A stretch of DNA of 42,498 bases, taken from a candidate division WS1 bacterium. GTDB taxonomy: Bacteria > Armatimonadota > Zipacnadia > Zipacnadales > UBA5352. The notes beneath the pieces were generated by a model. It had not been told where the DNA came from, did no database searches, and saw only the letters and a list, made by a program, of their open reading frames with translations. Position 1 is the first letter of the stretch. Every line of letters starts with the position of its first letter. Shown one piece after another: positions 8,414 to 16,645 of the stretch. Location of the stretch: contig JAAYJW010000212.1 of the NCBI GenBank assembly GCA_012522765.1, positions 1 to 42,498 of the forward strand, given 5' to 3'. The translations under genes and the position numbers were made by a program.

Positions 8414-10054
8414 GTGAGAGATGTGATTGAACCGCCGGAAGAACGAGTGACTGTGGAGCAGAGCGCAGCGGCCAGGATGACTCTCGCGGCAATCATCATC
8501 AGCGCTTTTGGGCTGCTGGGCAAGATCCTCGGGTATGGCAAGGAGATACTCATTGCCGCCTACTGGGGACGCGGAGCCGCGGTTGATGCTTTCGTGGTCG
8601 TCTACAAGACGATCGTTTTCGAGTTGTACGTGAAGATAGAGAAACTCCTGCGCCCGACGTATCTGCCGATCTTCGTCGCCCGCAAGTCGGAAGGTGAGGA
8701 CGATCGCGCGTGGCGATACTTCAGCGTGATCAGCACATTTGTCTTTGTCTTCATGACGCCTCTGGTGCTGGCGGCAATCATCTGGGCGCCGGGGCTGATC
8801 CGCACGCTCTTCCCGGGCCTTGAGATGGTTGATCTCGCGGCGGACATGCTTCGAATCTCCGGCGCCGCGACGCTCCTGATGGTGCTGTCGGTGATGACGG
8901 AGCTTACGCTGCATTCGCACAAGGAGTTCACGATCCCGGCTCTCGCGGACGCCACGCGGCAGTTTGTGCTCTTTGGTACCATCGGCGCGCTGATCGGCTT
9001 TGGCATCTATCCGACAGGAGAACCTGAAGGGCTGAAGGCTGCGGCCGTGGGTGTGCTGCTCGGTGGAGCGGCGAGGCTGCTCGTGCAGATACCGGCTATA
9101 TTGCGGCGCATGACGACCTTCCGCCCGGGGCTCGACGTGAGCAATCCCGACGTCCGGCGCATGTTCAGCCTCATGCCGCCTGTGATCGTCGGCCTGCTCT
9201 TCTCACTGGCGCGGAACTACTTCGACCGCCGCTTTGGCACCGACGCGGGTGAGGGTGTAGTCTCGGCGCTCAACTACGGGCGCATGCTCGCCGACCTCCC
9301 GACACTCATTCTGCCGCTGGCGGTCAGCCTCGTCGTCTACCCCTTCGTCTCTGAGTGGGCCTCGCAGCAGGATCGCAAGCGACTCGCCGACTCGCTGGTC
9401 TCCATGACGCGCGTGATGGCATTCATCTTCGTACCACTGGCGGTCGCGATGATGGTCCTGGCGCAGCCGATCATCGCCACTGCCTTTGAGCGCGGCGAGT
9501 TCACCTCCGAGGATACCGTCGCGGTCACGCGCGCTCTCGTGCCCTACGCGGCTGGTCTGCCATTCTTTGCGGTGGAGGCATCCATCAACAAGTGGTACTT
9601 CGCGCTCGGGGACACGGCCACGCCGAATTACGCCGGTGCGGTGGCCGCGGTGCTGCACATTCTGATTGCCGGTGCAGGTGTCTACGCCTTCAACCGCAGT
9701 ATCGGCATCATCGCGGCGGCTCTCTCCATCAGCAAGGGCCTCAAAGTGATCGCGCTCTACCTCATGCTACGCAAGCGTATCGGAGCCGTGAACCGCGCGG
9801 CGATTGTGAGTTTTCTGGCGCGCCTGCTGATCGCCACGGGGATCATGACGGCGGCTGTGGCCGTGGTGGCGAACGGCGTTGGCTCGATGGTGGTGGACGC
9901 CGGCACCATCCAACGGCTGATCTTCCTGGCGGTTGTCGGCTGCAGCGGCATTGTTGTGTATCTCGCCGCCGCCGCCGTACTGCGGATCGAGGAACTGACG
10001 ATGGTCACCGGCTACGTCCGCGGCAAGCTCATGAAGCGCTTCGGGGGCCGCTGA
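8414..10054 (+). CDS. MurJ/MviN-like lipid-linked oligosaccharide flippase (MOP superfamily)
   Basis: A 546-residue polytopic membrane protein with about 14 hydrophobic segments and the MurJ/MviN pattern: an N-terminal LGKILGYGKEILIAAYWG, then charged loops containing NPDVRRMFSLMPPVIVGLL, and LPTLILPLAVSLVVYPFVSEWA in the middle. MviN-family proteins move undecaprenyl-linked intermediates across the inner membrane. Here, among glycosyltransferases and an O-antigen-ligase-like gene, it most likely exports the repeat unit (Wzx role) and not lipid II. The GTG start at 8414 has no clear Shine-Dalgarno and an internal start is possible, for example the Val or Met near residues 13-22. Confidence 0.85.
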   Translation: MRDVIEPPEERVTVEQSAAARMTLAAIIISAFGLLGKILGYGKEILIAAYWGRGAAVDAFVVVYKTIVFELYVKIEKLLRPTYLPIFVARKSEGEDDRAWRYFSVISTFVFVFMTPLVLAAIIWAPGLIRTLFPGLEMVDLAADMLRISGAATLLMVLSVMTELTLHSHKEFTIPALADATRQFVLFGTIGALIGFGIYPTGEPEGLKAAAVGVLLGGAARLLVQIPAILRRMTTFRPGLDVSNPDVRRMFSLMPPVIVGLLFSLARNYFDRRFGTDAGEGVVSALNYGRMLADLPTLILPLAVSLVVYPFVSEWASQQDRKRLADSLVSMTRVMAFIFVPLAVAMMVLAQPIIATAFERGEFTSEDTVAVTRALVPYAAGLPFFAVEASINKWYFALGDTATPNYAGAVAAVLHILIAGAGVYAFNRSIGIIAAALSISKGLKVIALYLMLRKRIGAVNRAAIVSFLARLLIATGIMTAAVAVVANGVGSMVVDAGTIQRLIFLAVVGCSGIVVYLAAAAVLRIEELTMVTGYVRGKLMKRFGGR

Positions 10055-10058
10055 GGCA

Positions 10059-11234
10059 ATGCCGGGAAACACAGAGCGCATCAGCGTGTGCCATGTACTC
10101 GAGGCAACTGCCGGGGGGACTCGTCAGTATCTGATGGACGCCTGCCTTGGGCTCCCCACGGATCGCTTTGAGCAGACCGCGATCGTGTCCACCCGCCGCG
10201 ACGAGCGCTTCGTCGCAGACATTGAGGCGCTCCGGGCCGCGGGTGTGCGCGTGGAGGTCGTGGAGATGGTGCGCGAGATAGATCGGCGGGAGGATCTGCG
10301 GGCATTCCGCGAGTTGCGCGATCACTTCCGTGCCAATCGCTACGACATCATCCACACGCACAGCTCCAAGGCGGGGATGCTCGGCCGCCTCGCGGCATGG
10401 CGGGCGCACAACCCGGCTGCGCGGGTGTACTCCCCGCATGCCTTCGCTTTTGAGATGCGCGTGACGCCATCTCGCGCCTTCCTCTACCACTGGCTCGAGC
10501 GCCTCGCCGGCCGCATCACCGATCTGCTCATCTGCACCTGCGACAGCGAGCGTGAAATCGCGGTACGCCGGAGGATTGTGCCGCCGAGCAGAGCGGCGGT
10601 GGTGCGAACGGGCGTTGATCTGAGGCGCTTTCATCCTCAGCCGGATGCCCTCCGGGTGCGTGAGGAGATTGGCCTGCCGCCGCGGCATCGCATCGTCGGC
10701 ACGGTCGGTGGACTGGTCGAGCAGAAGGGGCACCGCGATCTGCTTCATGCTGCCGCACTGGTGCTTGCGGAACTGCCTCACACCACCTTTGTGATCGCCG
10801 GCTCAGGTGATCTCGAAGACGAACTGAGGGGCGGGGCAGAGGCGCTGGGATTGGGGAGGCGCGTTCGGTTCCTCGGCGCGCGCGATGACATCCCGCGCCT
10901 CCTCGCGGGACTGGACCTGTTCGTGATGCCATCGCTGTGGGAGGGCATGCCCTACGCGCTGATTGAGGCGATGGCGGTCGGCGTTCCGGTCCTCGGCAGC
11001 GCGATCCCGGGCATTGTTGATCTGATCGTGCCCAACAGAACCGGTTGGCTTGCCCCGCCAGCGGCCCCCGAGGAACTCGCCGAGGGGATCGTGCGGGCCC
11101 TGCGGCAGGAGGGGCAGTCGGCGGCGATGGCCCAGGCGGCGCGCGACATGGTGGTGCGGGAGCATTCCCGGGAGCGGATGCTCAGCTCGCTGGCGAACTG
11201 CTACGAGCGCTTGATTGAGGTGCGCGCACAGTGA
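10059..11234 (+). CDS. glycosyltransferase family 4
   Basis: A 391-residue GT4 enzyme that starts 4 bases after the flippase gene. It has the acceptor-domain motifs HVLEATAGGTRQYL and HTHSSKAGMLGRLAAW, frequent in EPS GT4 proteins that follow the priming step, and the donor-domain motifs TVGGLVEQKGHRDLLHAAALV and LWEGMPYALIEAMAVGVPVLGS (E-x7-E). Its 3' end overlaps lipB by 4 bases (GTGA). It may act early in lipid-linked repeat-unit synthesis by resemblance to those enzymes, but specificity is not determined. Confidence 0.88.
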   Translation: MPGNTERISVCHVLEATAGGTRQYLMDACLGLPTDRFEQTAIVSTRRDERFVADIEALRAAGVRVEVVEMVREIDRREDLRAFRELRDHFRANRYDIIHTHSSKAGMLGRLAAWRAHNPAARVYSPHAFAFEMRVTPSRAFLYHWLERLAGRITDLLICTCDSEREIAVRRRIVPPSRAAVVRTGVDLRRFHPQPDALRVREEIGLPPRHRIVGTVGGLVEQKGHRDLLHAAALVLAELPHTTFVIAGSGDLEDELRGGAEALGLGRRVRFLGARDDIPRLLAGLDLFVMPSLWEGMPYALIEAMAVGVPVLGSAIPGIVDLIVPNRTGWLAPPAAPEELAEGIVRALRQEGQSAAMAQAARDMVVREHSRERMLSSLANCYERLIEVRAQ

Positions 11235-11920
11235 CCGACCGCATCTGCCGCATCGCCGACCTCGGGCGGATGGCACATGAGGAGGCCGAGGCGCTGCAAC
11301 TGAGGCTTGTTGCAGCGCGCCGGGCCGGTACGGTCCCGGATAGCCTTCTGCTGGTGGAGCATGACCCGGTGGTCACGCTTGGGAGCGCGGTAGATGAGCC
11401 GACGGCGGAAGTGAGCGTTGATCTGCTCGAGGCTGCCGGCGCTCAGGTGCGCCGGGTGAGCAGAGGCGGGCGTGCGACCTTCCACGGTCCGGGGCAGGTG
11501 GTTGGCTACCCGATTCTCGACCTGCGGAGCCACCGGCAGGACCTGCACTGGTATCTGCGCGCAGTCGAGGAGGTCCTGATCGGAGCGCTCCGGGAGTTCG
11601 GCTACGAGGCGCAGCGGGTTGAGGGCTTCACAGGGGTGTGGGTGAGCGGGCGCAAGGTCGCCAGCATCGGTATCGCGGTGCGGGGTTGGGTGACCTACCA
11701 CGGCTTCGCGCTGAATGTTGATTGCGATCCAATGTGGTGGACGCTGCTCAACCCCTGTGGCCTGCAGGCGGAGCAGATGGCGTCACTGAGCGGTCTGGGC
11801 CGCTCAGCGCCCGGCCGGGGGGAGATTCACGGGGCGATTGTGCGGCATCTGATGCAAGTACTGGAGTTGCAGGCCAGGCATTGCACGGGAACGGAACTTT
11901 TGGCGGAGTTCGATTTCTAA
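11231..11920 (+). CDS. lipB: octanoyl-[ACP]:protein N-octanoyltransferase LipB
   Basis: A 229-residue LipB of normal length. The family signatures are present: RGGRATFHGPGQ at 78-89, the acyl-thioester-activating Lys142 in SGRKVASIGI, and the catalytic Cys176 in NPCGL (codon 11756-11758). LipB moves octanoate from ACP to a lysine of lipoyl domains in 2-oxoacid dehydrogenase E2 and GcvH, and LipA then inserts sulfur. It starts with GTG inside the stop of the preceding GT4 gene (GTGA), so it is embedded in the polysaccharide transcription unit. This is an unusual address. No lipA or E2 gene is in the window; E1-beta lies about 9 kb upstream. Confidence 0.93.
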   Translation: MTDRICRIADLGRMAHEEAEALQLRLVAARRAGTVPDSLLLVEHDPVVTLGSAVDEPTAEVSVDLLEAAGAQVRRVSRGGRATFHGPGQVVGYPILDLRSHRQDLHWYLRAVEEVLIGALREFGYEAQRVEGFTGVWVSGRKVASIGIAVRGWVTYHGFALNVDCDPMWWTLLNPCGLQAEQMASLSGLGRSAPGRGEIHGAIVRHLMQVLELQARHCTGTELLAEFDF

Positions 11921-11928
11921 TACAGTGA

Positions 11929-11954
11929 GCCCCGAGGGCACGAGTCCTCAGGGC
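11929..11954 (+). terminator. possible stem-loop after lipB
   Basis: GCCCCGAGG at 11929-11937 pairs with CCTCAGGGC at 11946-11954, giving a 9-bp stem with one C-A mismatch and an 8-base loop. No T-run follows, so this may be a weak terminator, an attenuator, or chance in GC-rich DNA. Confidence 0.3.
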
Positions 11955-11997
11955 GGCGCTATTCGCAGAGATGACACGTTCGACTTGAGGTGTCAGG

Positions 11998-12684
11998 GTG
12001 GCTGCCGAGCGTATTGAAATCGCAGAGGAGATGCGCCCGGCGTGGTGGCCGATGGTCGGTGTGCATGCGGGCCTGCTGACCGTAGCCGCCGGTGGCGTCT
12101 ACACGCTGCAGCCGCCGGGCTTTCTCGACCGCATGGAGTATGCGGGGATGGCGCTGGTGGGAGTCGCGCTCATGCTCGCCGCCATCTTGACCCGGCGCTC
12201 GACGCACGGGATGGTAGCGCGCGGCCTGCTCGCGGTGGGCGGGGCATTGCTGCTCTACCTGGCCTACGACCCGCAGATTGTCGCCCTGACTACGGCCGCT
12301 GCGCTGCTGGAGAGTCCCGTGATCCTGTATGAGCCGAGCCTTGCGCATATCGGCGTGGTGGTGGCGGCGCTGTTTCTCGCGCTGCAGGCTGCGGTTGACA
12401 GGCGCCTGCTGCCCGATCGGGTGGAGTGGCGGCCCGCCATCATTGCGGCTGCGGCACTGATGCTGCTGCTCGCGGCGGCCATGTGGCTGGGCCTGCGGAA
12501 CGTCTACGATCTCTCGGGTACTGCGAGCAGTCTCAGTCTTCTGGCCTTTCGCGTAGTGGCGTATTCGCTGCTGATGCTGGTCTGCGTGACATCGTCGGGT
12601 GTTCGCGGCGTCGGCGTGGCACCGCACATCTACTTCGGCCTGGCGCTGATTGCGGCGGCGGCCAGAAACATGATGGTGACCTGA
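11998..12684 (+). CDS. hypothetical multi-pass membrane protein
   Basis: 228 residues made of about seven hydrophobic segments (for example LLTVAAGGVYTL, GMALVGVALMLAAIL, IIAAAALMLLLAAAMWL, IYFGLALIAAAARNMM) with short charged N-terminus and loops. I do not recognise the family. It is not an exosortase: the Cys, Arg and His catalytic positions of that family are not apparent. It lies immediately before the O-antigen-ligase-like gene, whose GTG start follows its stop by 2 bases. A co-translated partner of the ligase or transport machinery is the simplest inference. The GTG start at 11998 follows a GAGGTGTCAGG stretch. Confidence 0.7.
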   Translation: MAAERIEIAEEMRPAWWPMVGVHAGLLTVAAGGVYTLQPPGFLDRMEYAGMALVGVALMLAAILTRRSTHGMVARGLLAVGGALLLYLAYDPQIVALTTAAALLESPVILYEPSLAHIGVVVAALFLALQAAVDRRLLPDRVEWRPAIIAAAALMLLLAAAMWLGLRNVYDLSGTASSLSLLAFRVVAYSLLMLVCVTSSGVRGVGVAPHIYFGLALIAAAARNMMVT

Positions 12685-12686
12685 TC

Positions 12687-14015
12687 GTGGCTGACGTCGG
12701 TACGCGCCCGAGGGGATTCGTCGAGCGACTTGAGGACCTGCTGTGGCCACTGACAGTGGCGCTGGTGCTCATAGCGCCGACGCAGTATTCGTACGCGATG
12801 CATCCGAAGGATGGGCCTTTCGTTCTCTACGCGGACCTTTATGCGGCGGCGCTCTTTGGTCTGTGGCTGCTGGTGACGCTGCTCGGACGACGGTGGCACG
12901 CGATCATCCGGCCACCGGGGGCCATTTGGGCGGTCATCGCAGTAGCCGCGCTGTCGGCCCTCGGCGCCACGAGCATGCGCTCGGCGGCGGTGGAGATAGC
13001 ACAGCTTGGGCTCTACTTCATCGCGGTGTATGCGCTCTTTGCTGATGTGCTCAGAGGGCAGCACCGGATCGTGGTTGCCGCGAAGGCATTGGCGATCGCC
13101 ACGACTGTCGTGGTCTTTGTCGCTCTCTATCAGTACTTCACAACAGCCGACGCGATGCAGGTGCGCGGGACCTTTGGCAACCGGAACGTATATGGCGCGT
13201 ATCTTGTGATGGTGTTGCCGCTGCTGTTCGGCATTGCCATCTGGACGCGGGACTCGCTGCATCGAGCCTGGTTCCTGTTCGTGGTCGCTCTCGGGGCGCT
13301 CACGATGCTGGCGGGCATCCAGTTCTGGTGCCTCGCGCTGATCCTGCTGGTGCTATGCGCGCTCAAGAGCCTGCGCGCCGTCGGGTACTACCTGCTCGGC
13401 ACGGTGCTGCTGGTCACGATCATCGTCATGTGGCTGCCGCGCAACCGCTCGGCGATCTTCACTGAAGTGGCCGATCCGGTGGAGCGGCGCGCGGCGTTCA
13501 AAGAGGTCGAGGGCTTCGCGCCCGACGTGCTCATACAGAAGCGCTGGCTGGAATGGCGCGCCGCACTCCTGATGCTGGCGGACAATCCACCGCTTGGAGT
13601 GGGTGTCGGTAACTATCAGTTGCACATAGGCGAAAGCACATACTGGGGGTACGTTCCTAACGCCCGCAAGATTGAACCGGACACGAACAACCTGTACCTT
13701 GTCATCGCGTCGTCGATGGGTCTCATCGGACTGGTCGCATTCATGGCCTGGCTCGGTCACTTCTGGCGACTGGCAGAGACAAACTGGCGCCGGGCTCGAG
13801 ACGACTGGTCCATGGGCGTTTCCTGGGGGCTTCTGGGAGCGACCTACGGCATATTGCTGGTAAACTTGTTCTCGAGCCTCTTCGTCAGAGGTACCAGCCT
13901 GGTGTGGGCCCTGATCTTCGCGATGATAGCATCCGTGCATCTGCGCGGTTTCCAGGGACAGGACGTGACCGCTCAGGAGACGGGCGGCACTTCGGAAAGC
14001 CGTGGGGAGGACTGA
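12687..14015 (+). CDS. O-antigen ligase/polymerase-like membrane protein (Wzy_C domain)
   Basis: About 442 residues with roughly 11-12 membrane helices. The large periplasmic loop and flanks contain GTFGNRNVYGAYLVMVLPL near 161, then LLMLADNPPLGVGVGNYQLH near 300, and TNNLYLVIASSMGLIGLVAFM after it, the standard arrangement of WaaL/Wzy-type proteins. Such proteins polymerise or ligate undecaprenyl-linked glycans on the periplasmic side. The open frame extends upstream to 12426, but that part lies over the preceding membrane-protein gene and reads as low-quality Arg/Gly-rich shadow. The GTG at 12687 is therefore used. Polymerase versus ligase cannot be decided from sequence. Confidence 0.82.
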   Translation: MADVGTRPRGFVERLEDLLWPLTVALVLIAPTQYSYAMHPKDGPFVLYADLYAAALFGLWLLVTLLGRRWHAIIRPPGAIWAVIAVAALSALGATSMRSAAVEIAQLGLYFIAVYALFADVLRGQHRIVVAAKALAIATTVVVFVALYQYFTTADAMQVRGTFGNRNVYGAYLVMVLPLLFGIAIWTRDSLHRAWFLFVVALGALTMLAGIQFWCLALILLVLCALKSLRAVGYYLLGTVLLVTIIVMWLPRNRSAIFTEVADPVERRAAFKEVEGFAPDVLIQKRWLEWRAALLMLADNPPLGVGVGNYQLHIGESTYWGYVPNARKIEPDTNNLYLVIASSMGLIGLVAFMAWLGHFWRLAETNWRRARDDWSMGVSWGLLGATYGILLVNLFSSLFVRGTSLVWALIFAMIASVHLRGFQGQDVTAQETGGTSESRGED

Positions 14016-14017
14016 AC

Positions 14018-14560
14018 ATGCGTCGCTTCATAGTACCCGCCGTGATCGTCACGCTGTGCGTCATGCTCATTGCCACAATGGCGTGGGCCGCTACCGTCAA
14101 GATGGTCGTCGAGGGCGAGGATTACAGCTCGATCAAGCCCTCGATGGCAGTGACGGCATCACAGGGCGCCGCCGGTGGCAAGGCCATCTACATTCCGCTG
14201 CGCCGGCCGCACGCGACCACCGAGACCGGGCCGGGCGATGATGGTAACGCCCGCTTCAAGGTGAAGGTCCCGACCGCCGGCGTCTACCAGCTCTGGGCGC
14301 GCACCTGGTGGTATGACTCCTGTGGCAACTCGTTCTTCATCGTGGTGGACAGCAATCCGGCCACCTACATCGAGGACGCGACATATCAGACATGGCACTG
14401 GGTCAAGGGCCCCAAGCTCACGCTCAGCGCCGGCGAGCACACGATCCGCTTTCAGAACCGGGAGGACGGCGCCCGCCTCGATCAGTTTATGCTGATCAAC
14501 AGCACTCGCTACGTCCCCACCAGGGCTGAAACGCGCACGCCGCAGTACATCGTCAAGTAG
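14018..14560 (+). CDS. secreted carbohydrate-binding-like protein (CBM6/CBM35-type fold)
   Basis: 180 residues. A signal peptide (about 1-25, ending MAWAA) is followed by one beta-sandwich domain: VVEGEDYSSI, a typical opening of CBM6/35/malectin-like domains, then ARFKVKVPTAGVYQLWARTWWYDSCGNSFFIVVD, aromatic-rich WHWVKGPKLTLSAGEHTIRFQNREDGARLDQFMLI. This is the standard Ca/galactose-binding-like pattern, and the aromatics could bind sugar. There is no catalytic module. The ATG lies 2 bases after the preceding stop, with GGGGAGG about 9 bases upstream. Translational linkage to the ligase-like gene suggests it binds the exported glycan at the cell surface; that is inference. Confidence 0.75.
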   Translation: MRRFIVPAVIVTLCVMLIATMAWAATVKMVVEGEDYSSIKPSMAVTASQGAAGGKAIYIPLRRPHATTETGPGDDGNARFKVKVPTAGVYQLWARTWWYDSCGNSFFIVVDSNPATYIEDATYQTWHWVKGPKLTLSAGEHTIRFQNREDGARLDQFMLINSTRYVPTRAETRTPQYIVK

Positions 14561-14600
14561 CCGATACCCGCGCCAGGTTATCGGAGACAGGGAGCCGGAC

Positions 14601-16619
14601 ATGAGACTGACCGACATGTCGCGCGGACACCGGCGCCCGCGAACAGTGCTTGCAGTCGCGCTCGTCATCATGAGCGCGGCTGCAGTCATGCCTGTTTGCG
14701 CGCAGATCGCTCCGACGCTGCTCGAAGAGCCCGCGGAGGCCCCCTACGGCTTCGCGGCAACGCTTCACGTTGACGATCCCGCTACGCTGCGCCTGCAGAT
14801 ATTCCTCGACTACAGCGACCCGCAGAACACCTACGCCATCACCTGCGCTCCGGGCGAGGTCGGCATCGAGCGCGTGCTCGACGGCAACTCGATGAAGATC
14901 GGCTACGGCTACCCGCGCGCGGAGTTCGCCCCCGACAGCGATCTCGAGCTGACCGTCCGGCGTGATGGCTGGCGGATCGAGTTTATCCTCGATCGCCAGG
15001 TACTTGCCCGGGCATGGGACAGCAGCCTCTCGGGCGGGCAGGTCGGCTATGCGATCACCGGCGGCGAGATCCCCGACGCGATGGTCCAGCCGCTCGGTGG
15101 CGTCTTCATGTCCGACGACTTCATGCGCACGGAAGATGCGGTGAGCGTGTGGGAGGTAGTTTCGGGCACATGGAAGACGGAATCGCTGCGGGTGGATGAG
15201 CAGAGCGAGCGGATGGAGGAGGACAAGTCCACCAACGCCTTCAGCTACTGGGGCAAGGGCGAGGGAGGGCCTGCCATCTCGACGGCGGGATACTGGTTCT
15301 GGAACAACTATCAGGTCACCGCGGCGGTGCGAGCTACCGAAGCGGACCCCGTCGGCCTCGTGGCCTATCTTCAGGATGCGGAGAATTACATCGCGGCCCG
15401 CTGGACATCCGCCCTCAGCGAGGGTGAGGATGCGGATCGGCTGCAGCTTATCGCTGTCAGCGGAGGCGAGGTCTCGGTGCTGGCGGAGAGCCCCGGGGGG
15501 CATCTGCCGGGACAGTGGTATCAGATGCAGCTTCGCGTCTGCGATCGGCTGATCCAGTGCCTGATTGACGATGAGCCGCGCGCTGTGGTCCAGGCGGATC
15601 TCTTCGGCCAGGGCCAGCCGGGACTCTACTGCGAGGGCCGCGGTGGCGTCTTCTTCGACAGTGTGGCGGTGGATGCCTGGGAGGTCCTGAGCGAGGACTT
15701 CGAGACGCCCGCACCCGGGCGATGGGTGGAGCAGGCCGGGACATGGCAGTATGCCGGAGGTGGGCTGGCAAGTCCGCCCGCAGGTCGTCGTGTCGCACTC
15801 TCAGGTCGCGCCGAATGGTCAAACTACTGGGTGACGAGCGATGTGAGTCTCGGCGGCGCGGCGGGAATAGTGCTCTGCGCCGACGAATCGTCCTGGTACG
15901 CGCTGCGATTCGGCACGATGGGCAGCGGTACGGCATACGAGGGGCAGGCGCAGATTGTGCGCGTGACGGACGGTAATGAGGAGGTTCTCTCCTCCGCGCC
16001 GGCACATCTGCCCGGCGGCAGCAATCACCGCATCCGCGCCATTGTTGACGGTGGGCTGATCACGGGCTATCTTGATGGCAAGCGGGTGCTCGATGCATAC
16101 GACAGCAATGCCGAGGCGGGTCGGGTAGGACTGCTCGCCGAGGGGAATGGTCCGGTTCGCTTTGACAATCTCAATGTTGCGATGATCCCGCCGAAGAGGA
16201 TTGCTCGTGTCACGAAGGAGTTCGCGGAGGACGACGAGCATCCCGAGATGGCCGAATGGGCTACCACCCGGGCGCCGTGGACCAAGCCCGAGGAGGAAGA
16301 CGGTGCGTGGTGGACCAAGGGCGACTACTTCGGCGACAAGACTGTCGCCTTCGCGATCCCTGGCGTTGAGGCGGCTGAGGGGGAGTTGCGCCTGCGCCTC
16401 GATGCCATGCCTGAGGAGCCCGAGTCGGGGCTGACGCTGGTGCTTGTAACCGCGAAGGGCTCCCGCGCCATCACCGCGACGCTGCTTGCAGGGACCGAGA
16501 CGCTGGGCGAGGCGACAGTCGAGACATCGAGCGATCCGTGTCCCGTGCGCTTTGAGCGGAAGGGGACGTGGGTCGTGGCCGCAATTGATGGGAAAGTCAT
16601 CTTCAACGAGAAGCGCTGA
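14601..16619 (+). CDS. secreted protein with tandem LamG-like/DUF1080-type beta-sandwich repeats
   Basis: 672 residues with an N-terminal signal peptide (about 1-34, ending VCAQ). Three similar beta-sandwich units follow at roughly 45-170, 172-355 and 356-535. Units two and three open with SDDF/SEDFETP, contain an NNYQVTAAV or SNYWVTSDV strand, a WYxxRF/YIAARW strand, an HLPG segment, then a G-D/G-K turn and FDxxxV end. The pattern matches concanavalin-A-like domains seen in 3-keto-disaccharide hydrolase/LamG proteins. A less regular C-terminal module completes the protein. No catalytic residues are assigned. It ends in FNEKR with no sorting tail. Probably extracellular, glycan-binding or structural. 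Confidence 0.7.
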   Translation: MRLTDMSRGHRRPRTVLAVALVIMSAAAVMPVCAQIAPTLLEEPAEAPYGFAATLHVDDPATLRLQIFLDYSDPQNTYAITCAPGEVGIERVLDGNSMKIGYGYPRAEFAPDSDLELTVRRDGWRIEFILDRQVLARAWDSSLSGGQVGYAITGGEIPDAMVQPLGGVFMSDDFMRTEDAVSVWEVVSGTWKTESLRVDEQSERMEEDKSTNAFSYWGKGEGGPAISTAGYWFWNNYQVTAAVRATEADPVGLVAYLQDAENYIAARWTSALSEGEDADRLQLIAVSGGEVSVLAESPGGHLPGQWYQMQLRVCDRLIQCLIDDEPRAVVQADLFGQGQPGLYCEGRGGVFFDSVAVDAWEVLSEDFETPAPGRWVEQAGTWQYAGGGLASPPAGRRVALSGRAEWSNYWVTSDVSLGGAAGIVLCADESSWYALRFGTMGSGTAYEGQAQIVRVTDGNEEVLSSAPAHLPGGSNHRIRAIVDGGLITGYLDGKRVLDAYDSNAEAGRVGLLAEGNGPVRFDNLNVAMIPPKRIARVTKEFAEDDEHPEMAEWATTRAPWTKPEEEDGAWWTKGDYFGDKTVAFAIPGVEAAEGELRLRLDAMPEEPESGLTLVLVTAKGSRAITATLLAGTETLGEATVETSSDPCPVRFERKGTWVVAAIDGKVIFNEKR

Positions 16620-16645
16620 AGACACTTGGCTGCGAGGGACTGCAG

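Noticed and set aside
11998-12684. Membrane protein as the missing exosortase
   Set aside because: No Cys/Arg/His catalytic pattern of exosortases, and no PEP-CTERM-type tails on the nearby secreted proteins.
12426-12686. N-terminal extension of the O-antigen-ligase-like frame
   Set aside because: It overlaps the preceding membrane-protein gene and has low-complexity shadow composition; the GTG at 12687 gives a normal protein.
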